Source of the DNA: Symsagittifera roscoffensis
Taxonomy: Eukaryota > Xenacoelomorpha > Acoela > Convolutidae
NCBI RefSeq assembly: GCF_963678635.1
Contig: NC_087062.1
Coordinates: 41,678,395-41,742,394, forward strand
Direction of reading: 5' to 3'
DNA length: 64,000 nucleotides
The first letter of the stretch is position 1, and each line of letters opens with the position of its first letter. A program made the translations under genes and the position numbers. The notes under the pieces were generated by a model. It made no database searches. It saw only the letters and a program-made list of their open reading frames with translations, and was not told where the DNA came from. Shown here piece by piece: positions 15,101-23,700 of this stretch.

Positions 15101-17630
15101 CAAACTAACTGTCAGCTAGTTTTTGTGCACAAATTAAAAAACAATTACATTCTAGGAAATCCGGATTTTTTTCGGAGATTTTTAATTTCTTTATAAAATT
15201 TAATTTTTTAAAGCCCGTATTTGGATGCTGTCGAGTGTTATACGTGTTGTTGCGAGTCTATCCTGAAAAAGTGGTCTTCTGAATCCTTCTAGTTTTCGAG
15301 AATCGTTGGTTTTTTTTTACATTCTCCTTTTCATCAACTTTTGTTTCCTTCAAGAAGCACAAAATTGGATAGGCCTGTTTATAAATTGTGACAGATATGT
15401 TCTATAGTTGCATTGGGCATCTAATCCCTGGAAAAATATTAGGAAAGATAATTTTGGTTTTTTCTTTCCTAATAATGCCTACCCTTAAATTTTTTTTCTC
15501 TTAAAAATAATTTTGGTTTTAAGGGTACGCATTAAGTGGGCACCTTAGCGTGCCTCTCAATAATACAAGAGAATATGTATACAAGAGAAATAAATTCATC
15601 TTCTTCTAATTGTCGCCATTTACAAATCGACGCCCGACCACAAATTCGCATTCGCAAGTAAAAATATGGCCGACAACGCTTCTGGGAATAACTGAAAGAT
15701 TAGAACTTTGAGTCTACAAAATATCTTAAGTGACGCACGCCAATCATGAGTCTACATAATTGCTAACTGACGCAAGCCATTTATGACGCATTAGCAGTAA
15801 CAGTCAATTTGAAACAAAGAAATTTACCACTAAGTCTCAATTTATAACGCGGACGCATTTTAACTAGAATACGAAAAAGTTCATTAAAAACATCCGACCC
15901 TGCCCAGGTTCGAACCCTCTTATTTTGTTGCGCGTCTCCTTCCCTCCCTCTACCCTATAGATCCGTGATACCTTTGAGCTAAAGTGCTATTTGTAATATA
16001 AAAGTCTGTGTTAATACTTAGCATTGGCTGTACTAAATTGCTGGTTATTGATCAAAAAGAACATTTTCAAATTCAACACTAATATTTGCGACTTGGTTGG
16101 AAAAAAGCGAGTTCATCCTTTGCTTGAGTGATAAACGGAAAGAAGGACTAACTGGAGTGTAGTTTGAACATGCTCCTGACAATGAGGTCGTATAATTGAC
16201 AAGTATCCTGAATGAGGGGAACCAATGGAGACAGGAAGCACTGAGACTGGGCAGTGGCTGTACCCCACCTCCCTCTCTCGATCACCTTGAAAACTGAAAT
16301 AGATATATTTTTGCTGATGGATTCAATCCTTGGCACTGCTCATTAAACATTCACAAATAATTATTTTCAGATTTAACAGAATTCAGAGATCAGACTCAAC
16401 CTTTTAGTGACTACAAAGTGAACAGTTACTTTTAATACTCGAATACTGCAGAGTTGTTCCGGACGCATTTGATGAATAACTATATACGATTAACTTACTC
16501 TGTGATTGTAAAGTCAAAGAAGCCTCCAAATAATCAAATAGCTCGGCACAAAGGTTGAATCTAAACAAAACAAAAAGCTCAGTTGAACACACAATTTTCA
16601 GGTACAAAAAATGGCTCACTATTTTTTCTTAATAACTCACAAATTATCAGGATGGGAATCGTATTCCTCTTCGAAGGTGGAGATGTTTTCGAAGTGTAGA
16701 TTTCCAGGAAACAGTGGGTTCTAAAAATCAGTCATTCATTAAAGAAATCAAAAATGGTCAAACATTTTTCCCGTTAAATTATTCCCCACGAAGTAAACCA
16801 GGAGACTTTTGAACAACACATCGAAATATTTCAATTTTTGAGTATTCAAATCATGAGTCATCACGAGTTATTTACCCTTTCGTGAAACTTGAGCTTATTC
16901 ACAAGTAGATCACAATAAAACGCAGTTGTCCTGCCGTATCCATCAGCCATATTAGTCCACAATCTGGATAGGGTATCCAAAAAGGGAATCTGTCTCGCAG
17001 AATCCGCCAGTGCATTAGGGTGCCCGTCTCTAAGAACATTATGAGTCACCAGACAGAATTTGTAGGCTGTGACGTCGTGGCCTTGTAGCCCCATTTGCAC
17101 TACTATGCTCCAGAAGGTGGATGCGCCTCGCTCTCGGTGAGTAGACATTACAGCAACTGAACAGGCAAGTTAATTCGAAGCGGTCAGAAAGAATTCGTAA
17201 ATTTTTATTCAAAACTTGACCTCAAAACATGCTTCTAAGATTTTGAGTTCGAAACTTTAATGGTTGAATTGCAATACTACCAAATTCCCTTTCAAACGTA
17301 ATTAATGATATTCTATCATATAACTATTCTAACTAATGATAGTGAGATTAGATGGCCTGCTAAAACTCACTTCTGATGTGTTTTTGCTTCGGAGGTATTT
17401 CTTTGTTGTTGATGACTTTGGAGAGTGATGTATACTAAAAAAGGACCCGCTAGAAAATTAATCGATTGACTTGGCAGATTTGCGCTTTCAGTAACTCCAT
17501 TTAGCTGAATAAGTTTTTAAGTAAATTGAACTTGACCTACCACAGCCTTTGAAAACTCCTCCGTGGTACCTTCAGCAGATGTCAGCGTACTGCTTTTGCG
17601 CATTGAGTTTCGCATAGTCATTGTGCTCAT
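1..17630 (-). CDS. HIP1: HIP1/HIP1R (Sla2-type) clathrin-actin adaptor, 5' fifteen exons
   Basis: This gene encodes an endocytic adaptor that binds PI(4,5)P2 through an N-terminal ANTH domain and links clathrin to actin. Coding exons in transcription order are 17630-17541, 17434-17371, 17156-16876, 16720-16641, 16560-16499, 16293-16153, 13040-12983, 12903-12831, 12646-12518, 12167-11971, 10716-10548, 1231-1049, 964-678, 307-225 and 149 to beyond the edge. Every junction is GT-AG with matching phase. Exon 3 shows the ANTH pattern FWSIVVQMGL..LRDGHPNALADS, and exon 4 reads NPLFPGNLHFENIS, close to the NPRFPGNL block of vertebrate HIP1. Exons 10-13 give a proline-rich linker and then a Gln/Glu-rich coiled coil with EIYTKLREDHLKVLR. 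Exons 14-15 match the segment after the coiled coil. The rest, including the expected talin-like I/LWEQ actin-binding module, lies left of the window. Intron 11 is 9.3 kb and packed with retroelements. HIP1 and HIP1R cannot be told apart; most invertebrates have one copy. Confidence 0.92.
225..307 (-). CDS. HIP1: HIP1 exon 14
   Basis: Reads IFGYMSESLSTALDVENPCL, equivalent to IVEHCVQDSLSQLEEPPLIS after the coiled coil. The acceptor uses the last of three AGs in TTTAGAGAG, chosen because only it keeps the frame. Donor GTAAGC. Confidence 0.72.
678..964 (-). CDS. HIP1: HIP1 exon 13 (coiled coil)
   Basis: Continues the coil (KGELQKQLNMASESNQLTLT .. QIETSQKFIGEQNLL). The open frame meets TAG at 677-679, but a GTAAAT donor overlapping it removes the stop. 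The two leftover bases join exon 14 in phase. Confidence 0.88.
1049..1231 (-). CDS. HIP1: HIP1 exon 12 (coiled coil)
   Basis: Sixty-one codons from ENQQLKRVAMDADSRVEQL to FNKITEIYTKLREDHLKVLR. The last block matches KYTKLKEVYTKLR.EH..LLR of HIP1. Donor GTCAGT. Confidence 0.92.
1660..2800. repeat. Dispersed element carrying irregular tandem repeats, copy A
   Basis: About six degenerate units of 120-170 bp. Each has the order: acgtcatatctcg-like block, an aatttgagcag-like block, 'ggcaagatttgcaac', then 'ctgagagtaccctgacagcac'. The right flank (GCAATATACGATATAGCTT, then AAACATGGCGAGATAGTGAAG) recurs beside copy B at 14715-14815. The array and flank therefore travel together as one mobile unit. 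Lies in HIP1 intron 11. Confidence 0.65.
3240..6480 (-). mobile_element. APE-type LINE (non-LTR retrotransposon), 5'-truncated
   Basis: A block clearly richer in GC than its flanks, inserted in HIP1 intron 11 in the same orientation as the gene. The 5' end stops inside the endonuclease: GGDHNAHIG (an APE GDFNAH-type motif) is readable at about 6385-6440 in a different frame from the main ORF. Beyond about 6480 the sequence becomes AT dinucleotide-rich. The 3' end, by composition, is near 3240, with no long poly-A visible. The clade is uncertain. Confidence 0.85.
3437..6421 (-). CDS. LINE endonuclease-RT ORF2 with C-terminal zinc fingers
   Basis: A 994-codon frame without stops. The first 100 residues are the end of an APE endonuclease (WINSFSNLRKRGTWFNH.., LSDHKPV). 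RT motifs are near residue 487 (LLDLRKAYPRVNKPALW, motif A), REGCSTSPCLFN (motif B) and near 616 (FADDTTIIG, motif C). After the thumb region, three Cys/His fingers close the protein: CDIC..HIKRMH (C-x2-C-x12-H-x4-H), CSRC..HVKVC, and CSKC..HTDRC. The first Met is not the true start: the endonuclease continues upstream after a one-base frameshift near 6385. Catalytic RT aspartates are all present, so the copy is young. Confidence 0.88.
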   Translation of the reverse strand: MEGTIMLTLEGRACETNGRYGLTTPTTEAGGDLLDWCVAHDLQWINSFSNLRKRGTWFNHSHRRWYELDGFIMRRGERHRHAKRIQITEELTLSDHKPVSLHLKIPKRSRPTRVARKPAINWEKLSTEQTALKFQKETETKEVDEDSSWSEIATALTQAALKVCGKRTRQIANPWTIGHEDELSQLHNSIASAVRDRNESLEQDRPLQDILRNRDNLRKARAKMKGKLKELEREWWDKILDECQQANIKGDMGTMYRTLRQLGGRDRKPDTGTTLTTDEFKAHFEGVSKNRYEISPQLLMDTVARMGDHRAEKKYIEENNLLNETPSDKEIQDCISEIRESAPGKDNVRIKYIKLASPHIKSAIVAMVKKMFLFRAPTWDEILKNGQIVPLHKKGGKNDVNNYRGVCLLAMGSRILARILSKRLRKWTERLNILDDNQSGFRTGRSTADATQILVRITEDADDLKKRRAIWNLPQIEHTDPEARLLDLRKAYPRVNKPALWEILRNYGMKGPFPESLADLHEATSYQVKGKEGDSEEWIPERGLREGCSTSPCLFNIYHQVVMRIAENERKKISDAKHGQTGIKWRWIPGSNIPDINKIEKSNSETQTVNITISLFADDTTIIGEQRELEEGVNIIKEVMEKFEEKNNTDKEEKALFGSEEAEEIRMLGCWLGPKKDLMNRKKRAGYLWAKCRSQLLKSKLPRKKQAQVVQACVESGLLFDCATRPWYNQEINNIQSWIDKRYRYLWSNKKGPPLKQMHFEGVNMQDIRNMYDIRSLRWKIEKRTLERIGHILRMSNARTVKMAVLGWLGSLEEIQKRPGYKRKTIFYWRKLLKEAGINWTEAPKFALDRKEWKRRIKIRMDHLEKWEYQQGNRHDGEEKLEKRNFDLPPTNLQCDICEKVCKSVGGLKIHIKRMHTEASHSFTCSRCQKTWKTEGPYKNHVKVCNPQEAEKPRKYIAKKKECSKCNRTLSATNMAKHTDRCRGRGHGSNEPNA
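6500..9870 (-). pseudogene. Decayed BEL/Pao LTR retrotransposon (gag-protease part)
   Basis: Pieces in three frames follow the BEL/Pao order on the minus strand. At about 9330-9720 is a coiled N-terminal gag (RLFRRVRKAITDINLN; ELINRLTEIQDEYEVMDDFR) resembling DUF1759. A gag patch LPKNSDGDMNDRTSS lies near 8760. A zinc knuckle follows at 8175-8242, CPSNHTCSKCNQFHPSSLH, typical of this group. A protease-like VYVFLDTGG is near 8060, and FPEFSDNSICI at about 7740-7775 resembles the LIG.D segment after the protease. Many stops and shifts make it dead. Reverse transcriptase and integrase were not found; the LINE sits where they would be expected. Confidence 0.6.
10548..10716 (-). CDS. HIP1: HIP1 exon 11 (coiled coil start)
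   Basis: Encodes EEMQAEIDYLLNENEQLRER and EMSREISEIQERFIQLKS, with heptad spacing of Leu/Ile. It begins the coiled coil that binds clathrin light chain in family members. Followed by the 9.3-kb retroelement-filled intron. Confidence 0.88.
11390..11760 (+). repeat. Family R3 (~450 bp) copy
   Basis: Starts ACATAGCCAACTGACCGTTGG and keeps the family order: 'gatagatacc', 'tttgaatttctagaacaatttatga', 'aaactggatcaataggta', ending near 'aagacctatgtaagagtcttcactatgttcat'. In HIP1 intron 10. Confidence 0.7.
11971..12167 (-). CDS. HIP1: HIP1 exon 10 (proline-rich linker)
   Basis: A linker of low complexity with DPAPPPLLPR and RSPPEVPPLPPQIEM. The poly-Pro runs could bind SH3 domains, which is inference. 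Base composition is much richer in GC than the flanking introns. Acceptor GTTTAG, donor GTGAGT. Confidence 0.85.
12518..12646 (-). CDS. HIP1: HIP1 exon 9
   Basis: Forty-three codons: VAPDFSRVAQKTASKQHYAP, then an acidic stretch GDYDYYYEDDSS. It parallels PPNFLRASALAEHVAP followed by the acidic EDEEPENL stretch of vertebrate HIP1, the area holding clathrin/AP2 motifs in the family. No canonical clathrin box is obvious here. Confidence 0.85.
12831..12903 (-). CDS. HIP1: HIP1 exon 8
   Basis: Reads TKQFFSEAARLTYVKSFMHL, matching KLKNFFSRASDMLYFKRLIQ. Acceptor CTTTCAG, donor GTAAGTG. Confidence 0.87.
12983..13040 (-). CDS. HIP1: HIP1 exon 7 (ANTH C-terminal part)
   Basis: A small 58-bp exon, too short for an ORF scan. 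It reads TLPSDFLLGHVDRFKILFQ, matching CLPADTLQGHRDRFMEQF. Found by phase continuity between exons 6 and 8; acceptor TTTAG, donor GTAAGT. Confidence 0.88.
13300..13745 (+). repeat. Family R3 degenerate copy
   Basis: Weak start (ACGTAGCCAAC) but a recognisable middle (gaaaacttgatcaaaaggtaa) and an internal block similar to other copies (ttgaattgaacataaaaa, caaaccacgaaaattcaa). In HIP1 intron 6. Confidence 0.5.
13745..14870. repeat. Dispersed element carrying irregular tandem repeats, copy B
   Basis: Same layout as the element at 1660-2800: about six units of 120-170 bp with AAACGTCATATCTCG and 'gcaaccccta.gcgtaccct' blocks. It is followed by the shared flank GCAATATACGATATAGCTTG at 14717. In HIP1 intron 6. 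Confidence 0.65.
15690..16115 (-). repeat. tRNA-promoter-bearing dispersed repeat, copy 1
   Basis: On the minus strand it carries an A-box-like TAGGGTAGAGG (15948-15958) and, about 40 bases on, a perfect B box GGGTTCGAACC (15908-15918). This is the spacing of a tRNA internal Pol III promoter. It is 426 bp long with no tRNA-like fold beyond the boxes. Ends about 40 bp from the HIP1 exon 6 donor. Confidence 0.75.
16153..16293 (-). CDS. HIP1: HIP1 exon 6 (ANTH)
   Basis: Encodes SQCFLSPLVPLIQDTCQLYD.. and ..RSMFKLHS, matching GQCRLAPLIQVI..CSHLYD..KLLFKLHS. The donor is the weaker GTTAGT. A tRNA-box repeat copy ends only about 40 bp downstream in the intron. Confidence 0.9.
16499..16560 (-). CDS. 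HIP1: HIP1 exon 5 (ANTH)
   Basis: Encodes FNLCAELFDYLEASLTLQSQ, equivalent to FQLTVEMFDYLECELNLFQ. Acceptor TGTTTAG, donor GTAAGT. Confidence 0.9.
16641..16720 (-). CDS. HIP1: HIP1 exon 4 (ANTH)
   Basis: Encodes NPLFPGNLHFENISTFEEEY.., the HIP1-specific PRFPGNL segment. Acceptor TTTTAG, donor GTGAGT, exit phase 2. Confidence 0.92.
16876..17156 (-). CDS. HIP1: HIP1 exon 3 (ANTH core)
   Basis: The longest ANTH exon. It contains TFWSIVVQMGLQGHDVTAYK, LRDGHPNALADS and LSRLWTNMADGYG, which match the FWSVV, LLRDGHPNVL and MWGHLSEGYG blocks of the family. It ends FHER before donor GTAAAT. Confidence 0.93.
17371..17434 (-). CDS. HIP1: HIP1 exon 2 (ANTH)
   Basis: Reads YTSLSKVINNKEIPPKQKHIR between TTTTAG acceptor and GTGAGT donor. 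It corresponds to the SVNKAIN..EVAVKEKHAR helix of vertebrate HIP1; the conserved lysines of this N-terminal segment are the usual phosphoinositide contacts. Confidence 0.85.
17541..17630 (-). CDS. HIP1: HIP1 exon 1 (start codon)
   Basis: Thirty codons starting MSTMTMRNSMRKSS and ending EEFSKAV before donor GTAGGT. The ending matches the FEKTQ..SVNKAIN entry of HIP1 ANTH domains. The start is the first ATG of the frame, though two further in-frame ATGs (Met4, Met6) follow closely. Confidence 0.8.
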
Positions 17631-17706
17631 GTTTACTAATTATTTACACTACATATCTGAAAACACTGCAAATGCTCAAGTATTTCAATTTTCAACTTTA
17701 ACAACA

Positions 17707-18007
17707 CACAGGGACGGATTCAGGGGAAGAGGCGGATTACCCCCACCCCTAGGAATTCGATACTCTCACCATCCCCTTTGTTTTTTTACGATACACAGTT
17801 TTGGCTATTCAATCCTAAAATGTTTCTTGAGGTGCATACATATCATCCTTACGAGTAAAAACGGAACTTTTGGCTCAATTTTGCAAAAAATTTTTACATC
17901 GACGCAAAAATTTTGGGTCTTTCGGCATTCCAGGCGTGCTGCTCGGTCGAAAATTTTATTTTTGAAAATCTGCTTCCATGCCTTATGAAAATCCTAGATC
18001 CTGCCTG
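17707..18007. mobile_element. hAT-type MITE upstream of HIP1
   Basis: Terminal inverted repeats: the left end is CAGGGACGGATTCAGG and the right end read inwards is CAGGCAGGATCTAGG, both of the CAGGGGCGGATCCAG type common on hAT elements. About 300 bp long and non-coding. The flanking 8 bp are not a clean duplication. It lies about 77 bp upstream of the HIP1 start codon, so it probably touches the 5' UTR or promoter. Confidence 0.7.
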
Positions 18008-18009
18008 AT

Positions 18010-19470
18010 TACACTTGATTGAAAAATTACAAAAGGTATTTAAATTAGAAGATCATTAACAGAGGATTAGGATTAAAAAAAGCTTTCAACCGTAACGCTA
18101 CGGACCCTTCTTTCCATCTTTTTTGATCGAAGTAACGCAAATTGAGAAAAGTTGAGTATTCGGTGTTTTCTATTCGGCTGAGAATTTGAACCCTCGTTTG
18201 TAACTAAAACCATCATGTTTTTTTTCGCGCCGTTTTTGCTTTCGTTATTGCAGAGTGTCTTCTATTTAATAAACGAAAAAATTAACGGCCTTCGTCCTCG
18301 AAGAAACACAAACTAACAAGAGTGCACAAATGTGTTGTTTCAAATTCGGTACAATAGTTCTAATCCCGATTGAACGGCTCTGAAATGATAAATCATTCAT
18401 TTCATTCTGATGATTATTTAGAGTTACCTGTTTTTGCGTTAAAAAAGGTAAAAAAAACACATCGAAGACAAAGTTCCTCCCCATTTTCAATGATCGGAAC
18501 AAAAATCACACGAGCTGAATGAATGAAAAACCATATCGTTCGAAGATACTTCACAAGACTGGTCGTATAAAGGCAAAACCCAGAATGCTCACACTGTCCT
18601 TTAGCATCTAAGAATTAGTTTAAGGCAAAAAAAATGTGTTCAATACTTTTTCAATAAGCATTAAACTTCAGTTCATTTTTAAAATCTTCACCCCACACGC
18701 TAGTTAAAATATAAAATGACGTCTTGACGGTCTAGTGACATATTAATACGACCAAACAGCTTTTGAGCAGGATTAAATCGTCGCTTAAGCATTATAAACA
18801 CGAAATATATATCGCGATAATTGTCCCGAGTTGACCATTTGAAAACCACCGAAACTTTAGAAATGATTAAAGAGTATGTATCTTAATAAATGTGAGAGCA
18901 AAACGTTATTCCTTTCGGATGAACTTTTCAGACATCAATCGGTCACTTTCTTCGAAAATTAGATCAATGGCAAAAAATTGAAACTTAATTGCGCATACAC
19001 AACACGAGAAAATGATCAAATTAAAGCAATAAAAAATGAACCTAGTCGAGTAGTTTCCCATTCTGATACTTCTAAGCATAATTAACAGTTAGTAAAGCAG
19101 ATATAGCTAGATCATGATGTTAAACACCAAGATAAAGCTGCACATCGCAGACTAATGACAAAATAGAAATTTGAAATGCAAGAAAATACACGTATAGCTA
19201 GCGAACAGTTTTAAAAAAGTTGAAGCAACTCAAGGAGATTGAAAAAAAAGTAATTAGAAAACGTAAGGAAAAAATATGCTCATCAAGCTCTTCGATTATC
19301 AAGAAATTTTTGATAATGCTAGCACAAATACACCTTTAGATTATTGTTTATTTTTTGTTGGGAAATCTGAACATTGCCAACAGATGCTTGGAAAAATTAA
19401 AAAAAAAACTCAGGAAAAACTGAAATACAGAGGCGAAGTTGTACTTCGCATACACAAGCAAAAATATGAC
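18010..19470. other. Intergenic AT-rich DNA upstream of HIP1
   Basis: No gene seen. A repeat fragment ACAGAGGCGAAG..ACTTCGCA lies at 19423-19450; similar fragments occur at 11034, 11232, 28310 and 56420. Confidence 0.5.
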
Positions 19471-19479
19471 CGATAACGG

Positions 19480-19930
19480 TACTTGGAAAAACTGAATGAG
19501 TAAAACTTTGAGTCTACAAAATTTCTCAAGTGACGCACGCCAATTATGAGTCTACATAATTGCTAACTGACGCAGGCCAATTATGACGCATAAGCAGTAC
19601 CAGTCAATTTGAAACAAAGAAATTTACCCAGTAACATGCCTCAATTTATAGAGCGGACGCATTTTAACCAGTAAACGAAAAAATTCATAACAAACATCCG
19701 TCGCTGTCCATGTTCAAACCCTCTTGTTTTGTTGCTGCTCTCATTCCCTACCTCTACGCTACAGATCCATAATACCTTGAAGCTTAAGTGCTATTTGTTA
19801 TATTACAGTCTGTTTTGAAATCCTCAGTATTGGCTGTACTTAATAGCTGGTTATTGATCAAAATGAATACGTTCAAAGTGAACAAATTTTGTCGCAACAA
19901 AATTTGCGACTTAGGTTGGAAAAAAAGAAA
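19480..19930 (-). repeat. tRNA-promoter-bearing dispersed repeat, copy 2
   Basis: Minus-strand A box TAGCGTAGAGG (19751-19761) and B box GGGTTTGAACA (19711-19721, two changes). Alignable to copies 1 and 3 along its full length. Confidence 0.75.
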
Positions 19931-20490
19931 GTTCATACTATAACAAGCTTTGCTTGGGTAAAGAAGGCAATTGAACGCTTAAGAGCATTTTTCAACTTAA
20001 AAAACATCACGTTAACGCTGATACATGTTTCTCTTAAAGACTGTTTTTGCTTAGCCCGTTTTTCTTGAATTTACCTTATTTAGAAAAAGCTGGATAGATT
20101 TAGAAAAAGCTGGATTGTTAAAGTTCATACTATAACAAGCTTTGCTTGGGTAAAGAAGGCAATTGAACGCTTAAGAGCATTTTTCAACTTAAAAAACATC
20201 ACGTTAACGCTGATACATGTTTCTCTTAAAGACTGTTTTTGCTTAGCCCGTTTTTCTTGAATTTACCTTATTTAGAAAAAGCTGGATAGATTTAGAAAAA
20301 GCTGGATTGTTAAAGTTCATACTATAACAAGCTTTGCTTGGGTAAAGAAGGCAATTGAACGCTTAAGAGCATTTTTCAACTTAAAAAACATCACGTTAAC
20401 GCTGATACATGTTTCTCTTAAAGACTGTTTTTGCTTAGCCCGTTTTTCTTGAATTTACCTTATTTAGAAAAAGCTGGATAGATAAGCTTT
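19931..20490. repeat. Three-unit tandem repeat, 192-bp period
   Basis: Unit starts at 19931, 20123 and 20315 (GTTCATACTATAACAAGC). The units look identical over their shared length, so the expansion is recent. The first unit begins in the tail of the preceding tRNA-box repeat, which also ends with 'gttcatac'. Confidence 0.9.
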
Positions 20491-20900
20491 GTTTTTCGCT
20501 GGGAATTCACAAACCTGGAGTTCATTTTTCAAACAAGAAGTCATTCACGTTTTTCGCGAACAGTTTTGCGGGTCGGCAACCCAATTTTCTTGCTGTTATA
20601 AAACGAACAGAATTGAACTTAAATTGAAAAGTAAGAGCGTCAAAAAAATTCAAGAATTTTACCGAAAAAAAATCGAACAAAAAATCATCACGACCTATAT
20701 TAGTGTCAATCACTTCGCTCTTCTACACTTTGAAGTTAACTCAATTTTTCAATACCTAATTGAAAAGCGTAACTTACCTTACTTTAAGCGAATGAATTTG
20801 ATCTGAACATTAATACATAAAAGTCAAACCAAGGTCCTGAAAAAATCATTACTGCACTCATTGACACTATAAAATTTTTAAAGCATCACGACCTAATACA
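20465..20900 (+). repeat. Family R3 partial copy
   Basis: Keeps the inner and 3' half of the family (GCTGGGAATTCACAAACCTG, 'acgtttttcgcgaac', 'ttgctgtt', 'gaacttaaattgaaaag', 'cacgacctat', 'tcattgacact'). The 105-codon frame inside it is not supported as a gene. Confidence 0.5.
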
Positions 20901-21464
20901 AACAGGTTCACAACGTTCATGAACACTTAAATACAACTCAACGTGAAATGAAGTCATTCAAATTCATTATAATTATTTGTTAAAACGGAAACATTTCGAC
21001 AAATTTTTCTCGACATTGAAACAACTTTAATTTTTTTAGAATCGAAAGCACTGAACGAGCTTTTATATCATACAACGTTCAACCCCCTTTGAGTTTTCAT
21101 TGAATTACTAAAAAATTGGATTCTAAATCCAGATCATTGCGTTTTTGTATCGACAGCCTTCGCCTAGTTTTCTTATACCGAGATGGAAAAAATCCATGAC
21201 CAGTATCTTCAATAAGATACTTTTATGCTTCAGTTTCCCTTGAATATTGGAGAAAAATCTGAGATCACATAAAACTGAATATGAAATTAGTTCCGAAAAT
21301 TGAACTGCAGAAAGAAAAATGCCTAATATCACTTCGGCCATCTTTTGCAATTCAACTGAAAAACATAACTGAATCACAGCCACCGAGCGCGGAAAAAGCT
21401 GAGAGCATATGGTAAGACGCCCACGGAGCCGAAAATCAAAACAAATTGCCATAAGAAACTATTA

Positions 21465-22402
21465 GTGCGTAACCCGCACCAACGGTGCTTCAAATAAATT
21501 GTTGAACGTGAAATTAGATTCTAAAGGCATTTACAAAAAACAACGACATTTGATGCAACTGTATTTAAATTGGGCCCATCCATAAGCGTTTTCTATTTCA
21601 TTAATTGAACTGTTTTTGAAACCATCGTTTAAGTTATTTTTCACCCCAACGGTCCTATCTCAAAAGCTGCTTGGAGATTTATCAGATTTAAGAAACTTTA
21701 AGCACAAAAAAGGATCATAAAAATCCAAAGCATGCGTATACTCGTTTCACATTTTCTTTCGTTTTGAAATCATTCAGACTTTTATTGAAAAAACTTGAAA
21801 AAAATCAGACCTCGGAAATTACAATGGAAAGTTAGAAACCAAAGTTATAATCTCTAGGAGTTCCCTTACAGCACCACAAAACATGTTTGAAAAAAAAAAC
21901 AAAAAAAGCCTAATAAACGTCTTATCTCGGAAAACAAAAAGATTTGAGCAGTATTCTTAGGAGACAAGATTTGCTATCCGAGTGTACCGTAAAAACGACC
22001 TCCATAAAACGCCATATCACAAAAACCGGTCAAATTTGAGCAGTAAAATTTGGAGGCCAGATTTTCAAATCCTGCGCGTGCTCTGATAGCACTCCATATG
22101 GTTGAGATTATCAAGTTTTTTTGTGTTTTTAACATCTAAGTTAAAAAAAACGCCAAATCTCGAAAATCAAATAGATCTGAGCAGTTATTTTCGTAGGAAA
22201 AAATTGCATCTCCATAGTGTATCATGGAAGCAACACACCATAGTGTTAAGCTTTTCATGTTCTGTTAACTTTTTTTTCAAATCTAAGATTTTGAAAAAAA
22301 ACTGAAAAATTCTATAAAACGCCATATCTCGGAAACCAGAAGAATTTGACAAGAATTAATTGAAGGCAAAATTTGCAAACCCTGAGTGTACCCTGAGAGC
22401 CA
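21465..22402. repeat. Tandem-repeat element, copy C (interrupted)
   Basis: Units with AAACGCCATATCTCGG recur at about 21923, 22007, 22150 and 22315. The array stops at 22402 where an R2 element begins and resumes at 23165, so R2 inserted into the array. Confidence 0.6.
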
Positions 22403-22404
22403 AA

Positions 22405-22600
22405 TTGGTCAAAAGAAGCTTATTCGCCATAATTAATTTGTTACAAGGAGCGAAATCTATCCTTTTGTACTTTATATTGCGTGTGGGGGGATGATTTTCA
22501 TTAAAAATTTTCAAATTAAAAAAAAAAAAATCCATTTTTTTTTCATTTAATTTTTTTTCGTTATTACTGCTGGTCCATAAAACTTAAAAGGCAGTCGGAG
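22405..22600 (+). repeat. Family R2 truncated copy
   Basis: The 3' part of the R2 unit (TTGGTCAAAAGAAGCTTATT to GGCAGTCGGAGCATT), nearly identical to 22933-23132 of the adjacent full copy. It lacks the terminal hairpin. Confidence 0.8.
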
Positions 22601-22609
22601 CATTGCGAT

Positions 22610-23162
22610 TTTCAAAATTTGATTGTTTTTTTTGTTCCGACTTTCGATACGAAAATGACGAAATATTTGTGCTCGGGGTGGGTTTTTTTTTCTTCAGACA
22701 AATTTTGACTTTTTAACTAGCCATTTTTGACAAAATTTTTTTATATCATTCGAAAGGTATTGTTGTCCTGAGCTTAAATTTGAAAAGATATTTCACCTGT
22801 GTTCATTTTTCGTAAAGTTATGAGGGTTTAAAGATTGCCATTTTGACCAATTTGGGACAATTAACACGCGCTATATTTCGCGCTGTTAACGCGTAAGCGG
22901 AGAGTTAATCCGTCTTAGAAGTCGTTCCAAGTTGGTCAAAAGAAGCTTATTCGCCATAATTAATTTGTTACAAGGAGCGAAATCTATCCTTTTGTACTTT
23001 ATATTGCGTGTGGGGGGATGATTTTCATTAAAAATTTTCAAATTTAAAAAAAAAAAATCATTTTTTTTTCATTTAATTTTTTTTCGTTATTACTGCTGGT
23101 CCATAAAACTTAAAAGGCAGTCGGAGCATTCAGGGCTTCGCCCTGATACGAGCAGTCTTGTT
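22610..23162 (+). repeat. Family R2 (~520 bp) full copy with terminal GC hairpin
   Basis: Runs from GTTCCGACTTTCGATACG through 'ctcggggtggg', 'attaacacgcgctatatttcgcgc' and 'ggcagtcggagcatt' to CAGGGCTTCGCCCTG, a perfect 6-bp stem, then ATACGAGCAGTCTTG. Further copies are at 25168-25655 (inverted) and 52165-52668. Confidence 0.85.
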
Positions 23163-23164
23163 TT

Positions 23165-23700
23165 TATTTCAAGTTTTTTGAATACTATTGAAACATCAAG
23201 AAAACGCCATATCTCGGAAGGGAAAAATAGTTGAGCTGTAATAGTTGCATGTGAAATTGGCAACCCCTTAATGTACCCAGGCAACGCTCAACCATAGGGT
23301 TGAGATTCGGCTTTCGCTAATTTTACACTCAAAATTGTATGAAAAAAAATCATAAAAACTCGACATCTCGAAAACCAAAAGAATTTGCGCAGTAAAATTT
23401 GAAGGGCAGATTTGCAACTTCTAAGTGTACTCTGAGAATACCCTGACACCAACCCACCATAGGTTTGAGAACTTCAAATTTTTGTTTCTTTTTTACCTAA
23501 GCGTTTTTAAAAAAAATAGAAAAAAATAAGCATTTGAGCAGTAATATTTGGAGGCCAGATTTGCAACCCCTGAGAGTACTCTGAGAGGGGTTGCAAATCT
23601 ATAAAACAATCAATTAAAAAAGGGCCAATATGGGACCCATAAGGACTTCAGCAGTAATATCTGGAGGTCAGATTTACAATCGCTAGTGTAAACTGACCAC
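23165..23700. repeat. Tandem-repeat element, continuation after the R2 insertion
   Basis: Units with AACGCCATATCTCGGAAG, 'gaaaaccaaaagaatttgcgcagtaaaatttg' type blocks and 'ctgagagtactctgagag'. Matches the interrupted array ending at 22402. Confidence 0.55.

Noticed and set aside
15908..15958. A functional tRNA gene
   Set aside because: Only the A and B boxes match. No acceptor stem or cloverleaf forms around them, and the sequence is part of a repeat with three copies.
20489..20806. 105-codon plus-strand frame after the 192-bp triplication
   Set aside because: Coincides with an R3 repeat copy; the same sequence in other copies is not open.
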